Shown: positions 53,110-63,719 of the stretch, piece after piece | How positions within the stretch are numbered: the first letter of the stretch is position 1 | Layout of the letters: every line of letters begins with the position of its first letter | Assembly (NCBI GenBank): GCA_020881915.1 | Contig: JAJFPB010000008.1 | Coordinates: 3,286,001-3,350,000 of the forward strand | DNA from: Paramyrothecium sp. XJ0827 | Taxonomy: Eukaryota > Ascomycota > Sordariomycetes > Hypocreales > Stachybotryaceae | Length of the DNA: 64,000 bases | Reading direction: 5' to 3' | Notes under the pieces: model-generated | The model's input: the letters and a program-made list of their open reading frames with translations, nothing else | What the model was told of the DNA's origin: nothing | The model's database searches: none | Translations under genes and position numbers: made by a program

Positions 53110-53278
53110 CTGTATATTGGCCTGGCAGGGACTCAAAGGACGCCAAGGGGGACAGAAAAGGGACCTCGGGCGATTGGCCGGTCTGTAGCTAGGCGATTCC
53201 TTCGGCCTTGGGACTTAAAGTTGGCCTTGACCTGGCTGTTCCTAAATCTGGCCCCCCGGCATTGGCTTATATAAAGAC

Positions 53279-53285
53279 CAGCTTA
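53279..53285 (+). promoter_or_regulatory. TATA box of the SUR7-family gene
   Basis: TATATAA about 50 bp upstream of the start codon at 53335. Confidence 0.55.
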
Positions 53286-53334
53286 CCCGTCCTCACATGC
53301 TCTTCCACTTCTTCACTTACCCACCACGCTTATA

Positions 53335-54425
53335 ATGCTCGCAACATTCTTTGCCGCCAAGTTGGCACTCATCGTGCCCTTGCTACTCTCAACCACCAGC
53401 GTTATCCTCTGTGCTCTTTGCCTCTCTGCCGGCCATAGCAAGGGCTTTTTGGAAGATTATGCCATTGCCAGAGTGAGCACTTTCTTGTTTGCTGACCGGA
53501 ACGAGCTGACTGTTGATAGCTGAACACGTCTGCGATTGGCCATACCTTGTTGGATTTTGTTGGCAAACACGCCGGTAGCCAGGAGAGTACCAAGAGCAAT
53601 GATAACAGCCCCCTTGGCATGATTGGTGAAGCCTTTGGCGATGGAAAACAGGACCTTTCGGATGCGGTGAGTGGTCTGGCCGACCGTGTTATGGACGAAG
53701 CTGCCAATGCTTTGGACATCTCAAAATGGTACTCTCTCCATGTTATGACGACGTGTGAAGGTTCATACCAGTCGAACTCTGAAGCGCAAGACGCTGAGTT
53801 GAACGTCACAAAATGCAGTGACGTGACATCTAATAGTAAGCATTGTAATGCTCTTTCCAGGATTTGTACTAAGCCAGCTCTATTAGACCGCCTAGACCTT
53901 ATTGATAGTCTGAATCATTACCTCTCAATCAGTCCAGTGAAGCTGGATATGGATATTGCTGATATGGATTGGCTGGAAGACATCCAGAACGCCATTAACC
54001 TTATGAGTGGGGTACTGCAAGGTCTGTTTGCTTTCTACGTGCTGACTATTCTCTTCATCATGGTGAAAATTGTTATGATCGTTATTGCGTTCATACCCAG
54101 GTCTCTGTTTGGTCGTCCTGTGTGGCTCATGATAGGCCTCGTGAGCTCCCTCTTGGCTGTAATTAGTGGCGCTGTGGCTAGCATCATGGCAACTGTAGTC
54201 TTAAATCGTGGCGTGATCACCCTCAACAATGTCGGCGAGAAGTTTGGCGTCCACGGGGAAAGAGGTGGTCGGTTTCTCGCTCTTACCTGGATTATGTCTT
54301 GTTTCATGATTGCGGCTTTCGGTTCACACGTCATGAGCATGCGGAGACGTGGACGAGATGAGACCATCCAGTGGAACATGGCAGTAGCGGATGTGTCCCC
54401 AGCTTCAGATGCACGAGGAAATTGA
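53335..54425 (+). CDS. SUR7/PalI-family membrane protein, two exons, 347 aa
   Basis: Exon 1 is 53335..53472 and exon 2 is 53520..54425. The 47-nt intron is AGA|GTGAGC ... GATAG|CTG, phase 0. There are four hydrophobic segments: one at the N terminus (LALIVPLLLSTTSVILCALC) and three in the last third. Between them lies a large loop with the family signature WYSLHVMTTCEGSY ... NVTKCSD. SUR7-type proteins sit in plasma-membrane eisosome domains, and PalI-type proteins act in ambient-pH sensing; the sequence does not decide between them. The stop TGA at 54423 interrupts a longer tail that is still open in the partial copy at 24148..24704, so the last 15 residues appear to have been lost here by two adjacent substitutions. 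Confidence 0.8.
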
Positions 54426-55584
54426 ATTGATCGAGCCCCACAAACAACGCCAAATTATTATACCGAATAAGACAAGCATACGTTCACGACACCTTCTCCT
54501 CGTACTATTGAGTCTGAGCTAGGACGGCTGGCAATTTGGTTACAGCGAAGAAATAGTTTACTTGTGAGTGACCTAAGCGCCACCGGTGGTGATGAGCCTG
54601 GATGGTACGCGAATCGGTGTGCAATCCATGTCCGCATGCTGCCACACAGCTATGTCCTCTTTACGTGTGCGCGCTTCGTCTCTGGAGTGACACGTCATTA
54701 TATCCACTTCCATATTTGCAAACAAATGCAAGCCTTGCAGACAAACAAGGCAGACCGTAATGATCTACCGTTCATTCACTTCCGATCTTCAGGAATCGGC
54801 GGCACAAGGGTTGGATGGGTTGGTCCATACTGTCAACGTCATTGAGATTGGCTAGATGCAACCAAGTGGGGTGTGGAGTGGGCCATCTGACAACATCCGT
54901 TTCAATTTATGGGAAAACGGCCGACTAAGAACAACAGCTTTTGCCTGGATCACCACCCGCCGCTCTTCAAATGCCAGCCATGCGAATCCTCTCTCTAAGA
55001 AATGCCTCATACAAAGCTGAACAATCTTTACTAAGCAAAATTATCGCAGAGCAACCTCCATTATGCTCTTGATGCCACGAGTCATCGGCCGAGGAGGAAC
55101 AGTGCGGTAATACTTGATTGGGATGACCAGATTACTGGTGCCTGACTTCCCGTCAGAACTCATGAAACATCGATCAGGACATTTTGGGTGCTCACCTATA
55201 TCGAAGCCTTCACTATGTACAACTTGGACACTTTACTTTCTTCCCGCCGACTTCGAGAATGCCTGCACCATGGCAATTTTCGCAGGTTGCATCGGACATG
55301 TTGGTCGTGTAGGGAATGTGAAGATAGAACGCTCGTTTCTGCGAAAGGATGAATGGCATATGATAAGATGGGAGCTCGGGGGTCGTATGTTAGGGCGAGA
55401 GTTGGCGCTTGGAAGCATTTTTAAGCCTGCGTGAACCGCTACTGACACCGTCTTGATTGCATCTCATAGAGCCCGTTTTGCTCCACCGTTTGGGAGGGAT
55501 CGGAATAACTAAAAGCCGAGATGTCAGTCACCTTCCGGAGCCCCCCATTATCCAATTACCTAGCATTTCAATGTTGGCAACAGC
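54426..55584. other. Intergenic, no supported gene
   Basis: The first 140 bp belong to the segment duplicated at 24148..24704. Open frames at 55114..55434 have no recognised product. Confidence 0.4.
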
Positions 55585-56456
55585 ATGTCTGTCGAGCACG
55601 CGAGATGTACGTGCCAGGCCATATTCGAATGCGAATCTGCTCTAGAAACCCATGTTAGAGAACAGCAGGTAGTTCTTTGCTAATTCAAACTGCTTCAACT
55701 TGATCGAAATAGGAGCTAATGTTATCCAGACGCTCAGGCGTGCTATATCTGCTGTTCTCGACGCATCTACCGTTCATGCGAAGTTACACGACAATGATGA
55801 TCCTGTGGAGGACGAAAACAACCCAAACGAAGCTATAGCGAAGCACAACGGTCCAAACGGTTATATTTGCCCGGACGACGACTGCGACTATACTGTGAAG
55901 AAAAGGGCGATTCTTCGGCGGCATTATGGACAGCGTGAGACTTGCTACCACTATCACTCAATGGCTGTTGACTGATTCTCCCACAGACATTAAAGGCAAC
56001 GACCCCTGTGTGATTTGTCCCTTCCGGGCGGAATCAGCAAGCGAGTTTCTTGGCCATTTTCCCAGGCACGAATATCTTAACAGGGGAGCAAAAGGCACGT
56101 ATATGATCAACCGGGCTGCAGAGCTACGCGAACTTGTTGAAAAGAAGCTGGCGGATGCACCTGCTAAAAAGAAACCAACGCTCATCCGTGACAACCCTGC
56201 AAAAAGAACACCGGCCATGGCAGGATTAGAATTGGATACACTCGACGCGCAACGAGTCAGGGTGCAAAACGATGAATTCACAAATCATGCTCAGGTTGCT
56301 TCAGCTCAGGATGCCTCAGACCAGCACGTGTTTTTTGCATCGCAGCAGCCGCTCATGCTTGAGGCGGTACTCCATGAGAATAGTGCTGGCGGCTCCGAAC
56401 TGTTCTGTCCAGTGCCACAATTTGCTCCCATCTTCAGCACGAAGAATTACCCTTAA
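55585..56456 (+). CDS. C2H2 zinc-finger protein, three exons, 252 aa
   Basis: Exon 1 is 55585..55668 (MSVEHARCTCQAIFECES...), exon 2 is 55730..55934 and exon 3 is 55987..56456. The introns are 61 nt (CAG|GTAGTT ... GCTAATGTTATCCAG) and 52 nt (CAGC|GTGAGA ... CCCACAG), and the phases agree. The exon 2/3 splice creates the last histidine of finger 1, CPDDDC...RRHYGQH (C-x4-C-x12-H-x3-H). Finger 2, CVICPFRAESASEFLGHFPRH, is also complete (C-x2-C-x12-H-x3-H). The preceding acidic linker (DDPVEDENNPNEAI) is typical of a fungal C2H2 family of unknown function. A helical KR-rich segment follows. Nuclear or nucleic-acid binding is likely; no target is known. Confidence 0.7.
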
Positions 56457-56503
56457 GAACATTCAGGACAACAGTAACGGTGGCACAGACGTATATACAT
56501 ATG

Positions 56504-57402
56504 CTATGTCATGGTATTTAAGCTTTGAGACTTATTTTGAGGTTCGCCATCAAATGCAAAGTTCATTCCAATAGACCCGCTTTCCTCTTCTATTTCGCGG
56601 ACCTTATCCCTCAACTCCTTCAAAGGGGGGAGAAGCATTTTGACCGGAGGAAGGAGGTGATATGGGAAGAACCCGTCCGCGATCATGTAGGCTTCCTTAC
56701 GTTCGAAGGCAATTCGGGCATCGGTAATAACCCTGCGGGACTGTTAGCAGATGCGCGAGGAAGCGGAAGGACAACTTACAAACCACCATCACTGAACCGG
56801 TATTCCTGGGGCGTGCAACCTGCCTCAAGTAGCGTCGATCTCTCAAGCTCGTACAAAGGTTCTCTGTCCTCGGCCGTGTCCTCCAAGAGAGGTAACTTGA
56901 GTTTATGTGAGCCGGTCCAGTATTCCACGCATGATCCTTTAGGCCACAGATGAACCATCAAAGGGTAGCCAGTTCCAGGTCCTCCGGGCATGAAGCAGAA
57001 TATTCGTCCCGGTTTCTTTCTATACCTCATCGAGTGTCCCAGAGCGCATTTACCAAACGATGCTTTGAGAATAGGTCGAATACGCTAGATACAAATTAGA
57101 CAGCCACTAGAGAATATCTCGTCCTAGCCTACCTCATGTAAGATAACAAATCTGCAGAAATCCAGTCCGAAGACCGTCGCAAAAGGGAAACTCTGGCGTT
57201 CCATCTCTAGGACCTGCTGACCTGCCGCGGAGTCTTGCAAGTCAAAGAATCCATTTTTCTCAAGTGTCTCCTTTGCAGACTCAACTGAGAACTCAGCTAA
57301 TGCCATACATGAGAATGTATTAGGCCCCATGAAAGTTTGTTGGTGCTTGTGAAATGTGTTCTTCTGGAATGAGGGGATCACTATGCCCATGTTGTCGGGC
57401 AT
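56504..57402 (-). CDS. Conserved fungal hypothetical protein, three exons, 267 aa
   Basis: Exon 1 is 57133..57402 (ATG at 57402), exon 2 is 56780..57084 and exon 3 is 56504..56732. The introns are 48 nt (GAG|GTAGGC ... TATCTAG) and 47 nt (TT|GTAAGT ... CCCGCAG), with matching phases. Landmarks are RIFCFMPGGPGTGYPLMVHL, WPKGSCVEYWTGSHKLKLP, a helical repeat region, and SDGGLVITDARIAFERKEAY. This H-x-W-P/GSH followed by DGGL-x-x-x-DAR pattern occurs in a family of uncharacterised fungal proteins with a probable beta-rich, cupin-like fold. The histidines could bind a metal, but that is a guess. The gene looks intact. It converges on the C2H2 gene with about 50 bp between the stop codons. Confidence 0.65.
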
Positions 57403-57550
57403 CAATCGGAATGCTACCTTCGGGCTACCTTCGGGCTACCTTCGGGAAAGGCTATTATCCGACTAAGCCTGAGCACATGTGTGTCACCAGACTTCCGTTT
57501 AATACGGCATCCTCAATTGGACAACGTTGCTCTTGGAAGTAACCAGGCCA

Positions 57551-57845
57551 ACCCTCCAAGGCTCATTGCGCTAATACCCTCCCAAGGCTCTCCAAGGATC
57601 ATTGCGCCGATACCCTCCAAGGCTCATTGCGCTGATACCCTCCAAGGCTCATTGCGCTGATACCCTCCAAGGCTCATTGCGCCAATACCCTCCAAGGCTC
57701 ATTGCGCTGATACCCCCCAAGGCTCATTGCGCTGATACCCCCCAAGGCTCATTGCGCCGATACCCTCCAAGGCTCATTGCGCCGATACCCTCCAAGGCTC
57801 ATTGCGCTGATACCCTCCAAGGCTCATTGCGCCGATACCCTCCAA
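57551..57845. repeat. 25-bp minisatellite, about 12 units
   Basis: Tandem CTCCAAGGCTCATTGCGC plus (T/C)(G/A)ATACC, with C/T and A/G variants at the same two positions. A 25-bp unit rotates through all three frames, so the long frame across it is an artefact. A shorter array, three units of CTACCTTCGGG, lies just before it at about 57415..57448. Confidence 0.85.
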
Positions 57846-57949
57846 AAGGATTATTGTCATCCTCTTCCCTTATTCCGACCTTTATCCGACTACCGGTAAT
57901 TAGCACACAGGTACATCGGCCTACCAACATCGCTTACTCTACGAAGTAA

Positions 57950-59094
57950 TCATCCAGAGTTGCAAGTAAGAAGCCTCGGAAACTTGATGTTCATTCACCT
58001 GGATACACACAATATCATTGTCATCCCCAGCAAACATGCATAAAGCAAAGTTTGACTCGTCATTGGATAGCTTGATGCAAAGGTCATTCCAAAACATAAC
58101 TGTATGTTAGTTATTCCAGTTACACACGATCTGTTTCAATGCTTATTGAAACATGGCAAAGACCAGTAACCAGGCTGCTGGGCTACATAAGACCACTCGT
58201 ATAGCTGCCACAGGTGGGTTGGCATATGGTCACCGATAGGGCAAGCTCGATGTAGGGCAATGCTCGTGTTGGCTGAGCGATGGCTGGTCAAGCTGGATGC
58301 GACCGTTCCCTGTCGAAGATGATGGTGTAGCCGCATATGGCTAATCCATGAATATTTGAATGGATGTGACCAAGACCTCTATCACCCCCAACAACTACAC
58401 CATGCAAAGGTGATTGAGAGCTGAGTTACGCTGAGATCATTTCTCAATCCATATGAAGCCAACCATATTGGCTGACGTACATTTTAGCAAGTGATGGTCA
58501 ATTGGCCAATGGATCGATGCCATGCCGTTCAGGATAAGAAGTATGCGTTCGACTAATGCTTGTCTTGGCTGTGCAATGGGTGGTCGAGCTGTATGCGACC
58601 ATCCCCTGTCGAAGATGATGAGTGCAACCGCATATGCCGGGATATCTGGCTGATCCATGAACGCTCAATGGAGACATGACAACTCCGACCAGTTGGCTGC
58701 CGTGGATGAGCTAGCTCGATGCTGTCCCCCACGTCCACGCTCATGTAACGGAGGTTGATGGTTTCGCGTATTCCGGTTCACAAAGTATAAAAATGCCCCT
58801 TTCCTCTCTCAAAGCAAGTAATGATCAGGCAGTTTTATCCGAAGCCATATCCAGCATATTTTGTGAATGTCCTGCGGCACAGCTCGGAGACTGTAGCTTG
58901 ATCTTATTCGCTCACATGTTTATCGAGTTAGCCGAAGCCATTCCATGACCGGCTATCAGTGTTATCGATAGTTTCTCTCTGGTCAGAAGCCTGGAATTAA
59001 TCAATTGTTTGTCCATTTACTGATCAATTTCTTAGATCGCCTACTATTCCGTGCTCACTAAGCGCCATTGACTCTCGTCTTCATCCACCGGAAG
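57950..59094. other. Gene-free interval with a local duplication
   Basis: A stretch of about 90 bp at 58268..58352 (GGCTG...GTCGAAGATGATG...GCCGCATATG...CTGATCCATGAA) recurs at 58564..58662 with substitutions and a short insertion. No coding support. Confidence 0.5.
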
Positions 59095-59298
59095 ATGTCT
59101 GAAAGTCAACAGAAGAACCGTAACGATCAGTCGACTAATGAAGGCTCTGACGATGCAGCAAATCACATACGGCAAGATGACCGGAGGTCCGATGAACACA
59201 CAGATCCGGTGAATGGTGGTGGGCCGGAGTCCCATCATCATAATATCGATAACTTCCCGACTGTTGATGTCTCGGACGAAGAGGCAAGGACGGTTTAG
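59095..59298 (+). CDS. Small disordered acidic protein, 67 aa
   Basis: The ATG at 59095 is preceded by CCGGAAG and starts MSESQQKNRNDQSTNEGSDD. The product is rich in D, E, N, Q, S and H (SDEHTDPVNGGGPESHHHNI) and ends in VDVSDEEARTV. Composition suggests a disordered protein, but a frame of this length could occur by chance. Confidence 0.3.
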   Translation: MSESQQKNRNDQSTNEGSDDAANHIRQDDRRSDEHTDPVNGGGPESHHHNIDNFPTVDVSDEEARTV

Positions 59299-59770
59299 CT
59301 AGGAGAAGTCCAAATGTTATCTAGAATGAACAATTACTCTCCGTCTAACCTAATCAATGAATGGCTTTTGGAACTTCAATCATGGTTTGGCCGATATCGG
59401 TAGTGTAGCTGAGTGAGGCGCAAGTGGTCAGCAATGGAATGTATCCCCTTGGCTGTGCTAAGGTGCAGGGTAAGTAATATACAAGGATCTAAGCAAATAA
59501 TACTAGAAATAAAGAGAGATACTTTAATATGTTAGTTATATTCTATGATTTTTAGGTACCTAATTTTCTTCAGGGAACTCCAAAGTTACTTAAGGCTTCT
59601 ACATTTTATAGCTATAAAGTAAGTAATTCTTTGTACGTGGGGGCTGATTAAGCTACATTGCAAAGTTTGTATTATGGCAAGCAGGAGAGGAAAGCGCGTC
59701 CTATTTATTGAGCGTAGCACCCGACGCATGTCATCGTTGTCAATCTCGCCGTAAGCTTGTTATAATTCTT
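59299..59770. other. AT-rich gene-free interval
   Basis: The block at about 59460..59640 is strongly AT-rich with repeated GTAAGTAAT motifs. It may be a decayed repeat. Confidence 0.4.
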
Positions 59771-60118
59771 CTATTCGCCTCCTACGCCTCGCCTCACAAG
59801 CCAGCCGCCCGGATGATTAGTCAATACTTTCCATACTATAAATACGAGAACAGTCGCAGGTAAAGTGAAAGCCCAATACATCCAGAACTTCTTCTGAATC
59901 ACGTTTGATTCGTCCCACTTCAGCAACGGCAAAGCGAAAAGGGCGGCGAAGAAAGTTCCGGGCAGAAACAACATAGTCATGATTGCGATTGTTTTCATTG
60001 CAGAACTATCTTCCGCTGCTCTTTGTGCAATTAAGGCGGATACACTGGTGAGCTTTATAGATTTGTTGGCGAGAGACATGCTCTGTGAAGCGCCCTCGTT
60101 TGCGAGTAAACTTTGGAG
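59771..60118 (-). pseudogene. Terminal exon of a CorA-like Mg2+ transporter family gene
   Basis: The exon starts after an AACATCAG acceptor at 60118. It encodes LQSLLANEGASQSMSLANKS, then SSAMKTIAIMTMLFLPGTFF and AALFALPLLKW, and a second membrane segment FWMYWAFTLPATVLVFIVW. The MKTIAIMTMxFLPGTFxAxLF block and two closing membrane helices are characteristic of the C terminus of fungal CorA-like proteins. The large N-terminal cytoplasmic domain is not found upstream within the next kilobase. This is most likely a 5'-truncated fragment, unless a long intron was missed. Confidence 0.6.
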
Positions 60119-62059
60119 CTGATGTTATTTGAGGCATAATCGGACCCCCACTGGACGGATGATTGTGCGCGTGTGTGGATGGGCGAATAACGAGGGTTGA
60201 CAAGCGACACGGGCCAGGCCATATCATCCCATTACTAAACAAAGTATTTCTCGTGCCATGATCGCAGAAGCGGCTGAATATGGGAGCTGAGCACCTGAAG
60301 AATATGGCTCCATGGACATGCTAGTGTCGTGTTCGCCTGCCAGAGTCGCAGTTGAGACAACGCTTGTAGCGGATGGGCGCAGCCAGAGAGGAAACTGCCT
60401 ATCTGTTGGACAGGAGAACCTGCATTCAGTTGTGCACAACCATGGACTTACCTGCTAATACATCTGGTGCTGGCTCACTGCTGCTTACCCCTATTACCAC
60501 CTGCAGATTTACCCCTCCCGCAGTTACGCCCCGGAGATGGACTCTTTCACTCGGCTGCGACGCGTCCCCGACATGAGCCCAGCTGAAACCCTACTCAGGA
60601 CCAACTGGAGGGCAATAGAAACGAGATTGGCATGTATTACCAGAGCCAGCGTCTTGTGTTGTCTACTCTGTAGTCAATGAGAAATGGAAGCCCAACTGAC
60701 CTGGAGCCAAGCATGGGCAACGATCTCAAGCAGTGACAACCAGCGGCAGAATGCAGGCCAGACCACCAGAAACCAAATCAGCTCTTGAGGGTGTAAACCA
60801 CAGTAAAACCGCCATCGTCGACGAGGTTCTATATTCGGTGTGGCTCCGCGTGCAGCTTATCGGGTTACCTGAACCTGAAGTGGATGGGAAATGAGCATAT
60901 ATCAAAGGAGATGAGTAACAGTCTGTGTGCCCGGCAGGACTTGGGGAGACCGCCACTCACCTGCTTACAATTCACCGGAGGCATGGAGGGAACGTCATGT
61001 GTCAACCCCCAGCCGGCTGATAGCCTGGTCCGGGCATTGCCACGGTCCTAGTCGAACGATGACGACGTTGGGGTCTAGAACCGCCCGAGTGTCCAATCTT
61101 GGCAGGGGTATAATACAGTGGGACGGCTTCAATGCACCTGACGAAAGCCTAAGATCGGCACCAAGGTCAACGATGAGGTAGCTGACCGGCACAGGCGGCT
61201 TGGTATCTTGCGCTGATTTAATTGCGGCAATGCAGTCAGAGGCTGCATCCATCAGTGACTGAAATGCTTGGTGCTGATGGTATAGTAACTGGCGGCCAGA
61301 TCGCAGACTGTTGATGGTCCTAGTTCTGGGGGAGATCGTCCGCCTCGGTGTACAAACGGCGATTGTACCCTGTCCTGTCCATAAGGTAGATTTGGCCGTG
61401 CTCAGGATTTCGCCAGCCCTCCGCCTTGGTCACGGAGATTGATTTACAAGTAAAAACCAAACATGCTGCTTGACTTCGTCCTGTCCTTGGTAACACAGCT
61501 TCAGCGGGGAGTCGAAAGCGTAGCGGCTTGGCATGTTCCCTGCCCATTTCCGCGTCCCGCTTATTGTGTCACACCATCCGATAATCAGGACCAGCGATCG
61601 ACGGACAGACGCTCGGACACCAGAGCAATATTCGTTGCGGCGAAGACAAGACGCTGTGCGACGGAGCCTGACAAAATGGCGCATTTATTCGGACGTCCGC
61701 CACATGGACGCCTTCTCCCGACCGCCCAAATATCTCCAGATCCCGACTCAGGCCAGACACAAGGTTGAGATGCGCCCTCCCTCTCGACGTGAGATTGAGG
61801 TTTCAGGTCGCACTGCATGCGCAGGGTGCTCCTGAGCCGCTGACATGGAGCCGGCGGATCTCCCATACATGCCAACGTATCTACTCGGAGATGCCTCCAT
61901 CTGTGCCGCCTGCCAAGTCTGCCTGCCATGCCATATTGCCGGTGGTAGCTGTTTCAGTTGAATGACCATGGGGAGCCGGGAGATGCTTGCCCCTCAACTC
62001 CTTTCCTAACCCTAGACCGTCCAACAGATCATGATGTGCCGTCACTGCAAACCAAGGGA
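60119..62059. other. Intergenic, no supported gene
   Basis: Many short overlapping frames. A minus-strand frame at 61320..61547 (GWRNPEHGQIYLMDRTGYNR) reads like a terminal exon but has no identifiable partner. Confidence 0.35.
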
Positions 62060-62065
62060 TATAAA
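62060..62065 (+). promoter_or_regulatory. TATA box of the AA9 gene
   Basis: TATAAA about 200 bp upstream of the start codon at 62268, followed by pyrimidine-rich leader sequence. Confidence 0.45.
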
Positions 62066-62267
62066 CTCCTCGTTTTGCTCTCAAAACCGGCCTAATCTGA
62101 GCTCTCCACCACCATCCATTACATTCTTTTCTGGTGCTTTCTTTTCGGCGTGACGCAGGCTATCTCGTCGCTTTCAAAGTTATTATTGTTCCTTCAAGCT
62201 CAACTTCTTGCACCATCCTCTCGTTTACAGAACGCCAACTTGCTGCAACCACAGCACTACATTCATT

Positions 62268-63270
62268 ATGCACTTCACGTCCACCGCCGTCGCCGCCATC
62301 GTGCTGGTTACACAGGCTTCTGCTCACGGAATTCTGGGCGAAATCATCACTGACGGCGTCCCTAACGCTGCTTTCCAGAGCGACTACATCTACCGCAAGC
62401 AAAATGGCAACCCGACCCCCGACCTCATCGCGTGGTCTACCGAGAGCCTGGACAGGGGCTACATCGAGCCTAACAACATGGACACCCTGGACATCAACTG
62501 ACCATGTGAACGCTGAGCCCGGCGCCCTGACTGCCAAGGTTACTGCTGGCGGCGAGGTCGACTTCTTCTGGCCCGACTGGCCGCACAACGTCAGCCCCGT
62601 GCTCACCTACATCGCTTCCTGCGGCGGGGATTGCGCATCTGTCGATAAGTCCACGCTCAAGTGGGTCAAGATTGACGAGGCTGGCTATGATGGAGAGTGG
62701 GCTGGCCAGAAGCTCATGAACAACAACTTCACCTGGACCACCACCGTTCCTTCGACCATTGCCCCCGGCAATTACGTCTTCCGCAATGAGATCATCAACC
62801 TCCACAGCGGCGCCGAGAAGAACGGTGCCCAGCTCTACCCCCAGTGCGTGAACATTGAGATCACTGGCTCCGGCACCGACACCCCCGAGGGTGTCCTCGG
62901 AGTTGAGCTGTACAAGGCCGACGACGCCGGCATCCTGTTCGACCCCTATGCGAAGGGCATGTCGACCTACCCTTTGCCGGGCCCAGCTCTCTACGTTGCC
63001 GGAGACTCTGCTCCTGCTCCCACTCCTGTCGAGGTCGCTCCTGTCGAGTCGGCCCCTGCCTTCTCCGCTCCTGTTGCCCCGGTTCCTATTGTCTCTTCTG
63101 TCGGCAACGGTACTGCCCCCGCTGTTACCTCAGTCGCACCTCCCCCCCCCGTCCCCACTACTCTCAGCACTCGTACCAGGGTTGCTGGCTCCCGCACTCG
63201 CACTCTGGGTACCCGTACCCGCACCCTGGGCACACGCCCCACTGCTGCTGCTGTCGACGCCAACTGCTGA
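62268..63270 (+). pseudogene. AA9 lytic polysaccharide monooxygenase, single-base frameshift
   Basis: The ATG at 62268 starts a signal peptide (STAVAAIVLVTQASA) cut before HGILGEI, giving the N-terminal histidine of the copper His-brace. AA9 landmarks follow: an LIAWSTESLDRGYI segment, then, in the next frame, HVNAEPGALTAKV, the second His in WPHNVSPVLTYIASCGGDC, NYVFRNEIINLHS and YPQCVNIEI. The frame breaks at TGA 62499..62501, where one extra A separates the two parts; the downstream frame is open to 63270. AA9 enzymes oxidise cellulose and related glucans outside the cell. The C-terminal tail is a Pro/Ala-rich linker plus RTRTLGT repeats instead of a CBM1. Third codon positions are strongly G/C-biased, unlike most neighbours, suggesting recent loss or an assembly error. 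Confidence 0.8.
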
Positions 63271-63719
63271 AGTAAGCACTGCCATCATGGAGAATACTTC
63301 CTGCCGATCTTAATGGGATGATCAGGGCGTCTGGTGGTATTGTATTAGTACTCCCGCAACTGCATCTTGCGATCCAAAAAGAGGTGGCTCGGTCTATTCC
63401 AGCACAGAACTGACTTCCGTGGAGGAGTGGCGAATCTGTGATTCATTTACGTTCACTGTACATATAACCTACTTTGTAGATGATTGTCCCCACATTCGTT
63501 ATTCAGCTACTAAACAGAAAGACATCATTGCAAAACAATGGGACACTCTAGAGCCGCTGCCCCTGTAGTACCGTTGATCGCTAATGATGATGGCTCAATA
63601 CTAGCCCCTGAAAATGCTCGAGGCTATAGCCTGGAGCAGATGACAAAAAGTGCAGAGCGGCAGAGGCAGGTGCTTGAGAAACAATGACGAGTCTGCTGGG
63701 GGCTCATCCTCGAGAGATT
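63271..63719. other. Intergenic, 3' flank of the AA9 gene
   Basis: No feature seen. Confidence 0.35.

Noticed and set aside
27620..57845. Tandem arrays as possible CRISPR loci
   Set aside because: Units are contiguous without unique spacers, and the DNA is fungal.
57602..57949. 115-aa frame through the 25-bp minisatellite
   Set aside because: The unit length is not a multiple of three, so the frame is an artefact of the repeat.
61320..61547. Minus-strand frame GWRNPEHGQIYLMDRTGYNR as a gene
   Set aside because: It reads like a terminal exon, but no upstream exon with a matching phase was found and the family is not recognisable.
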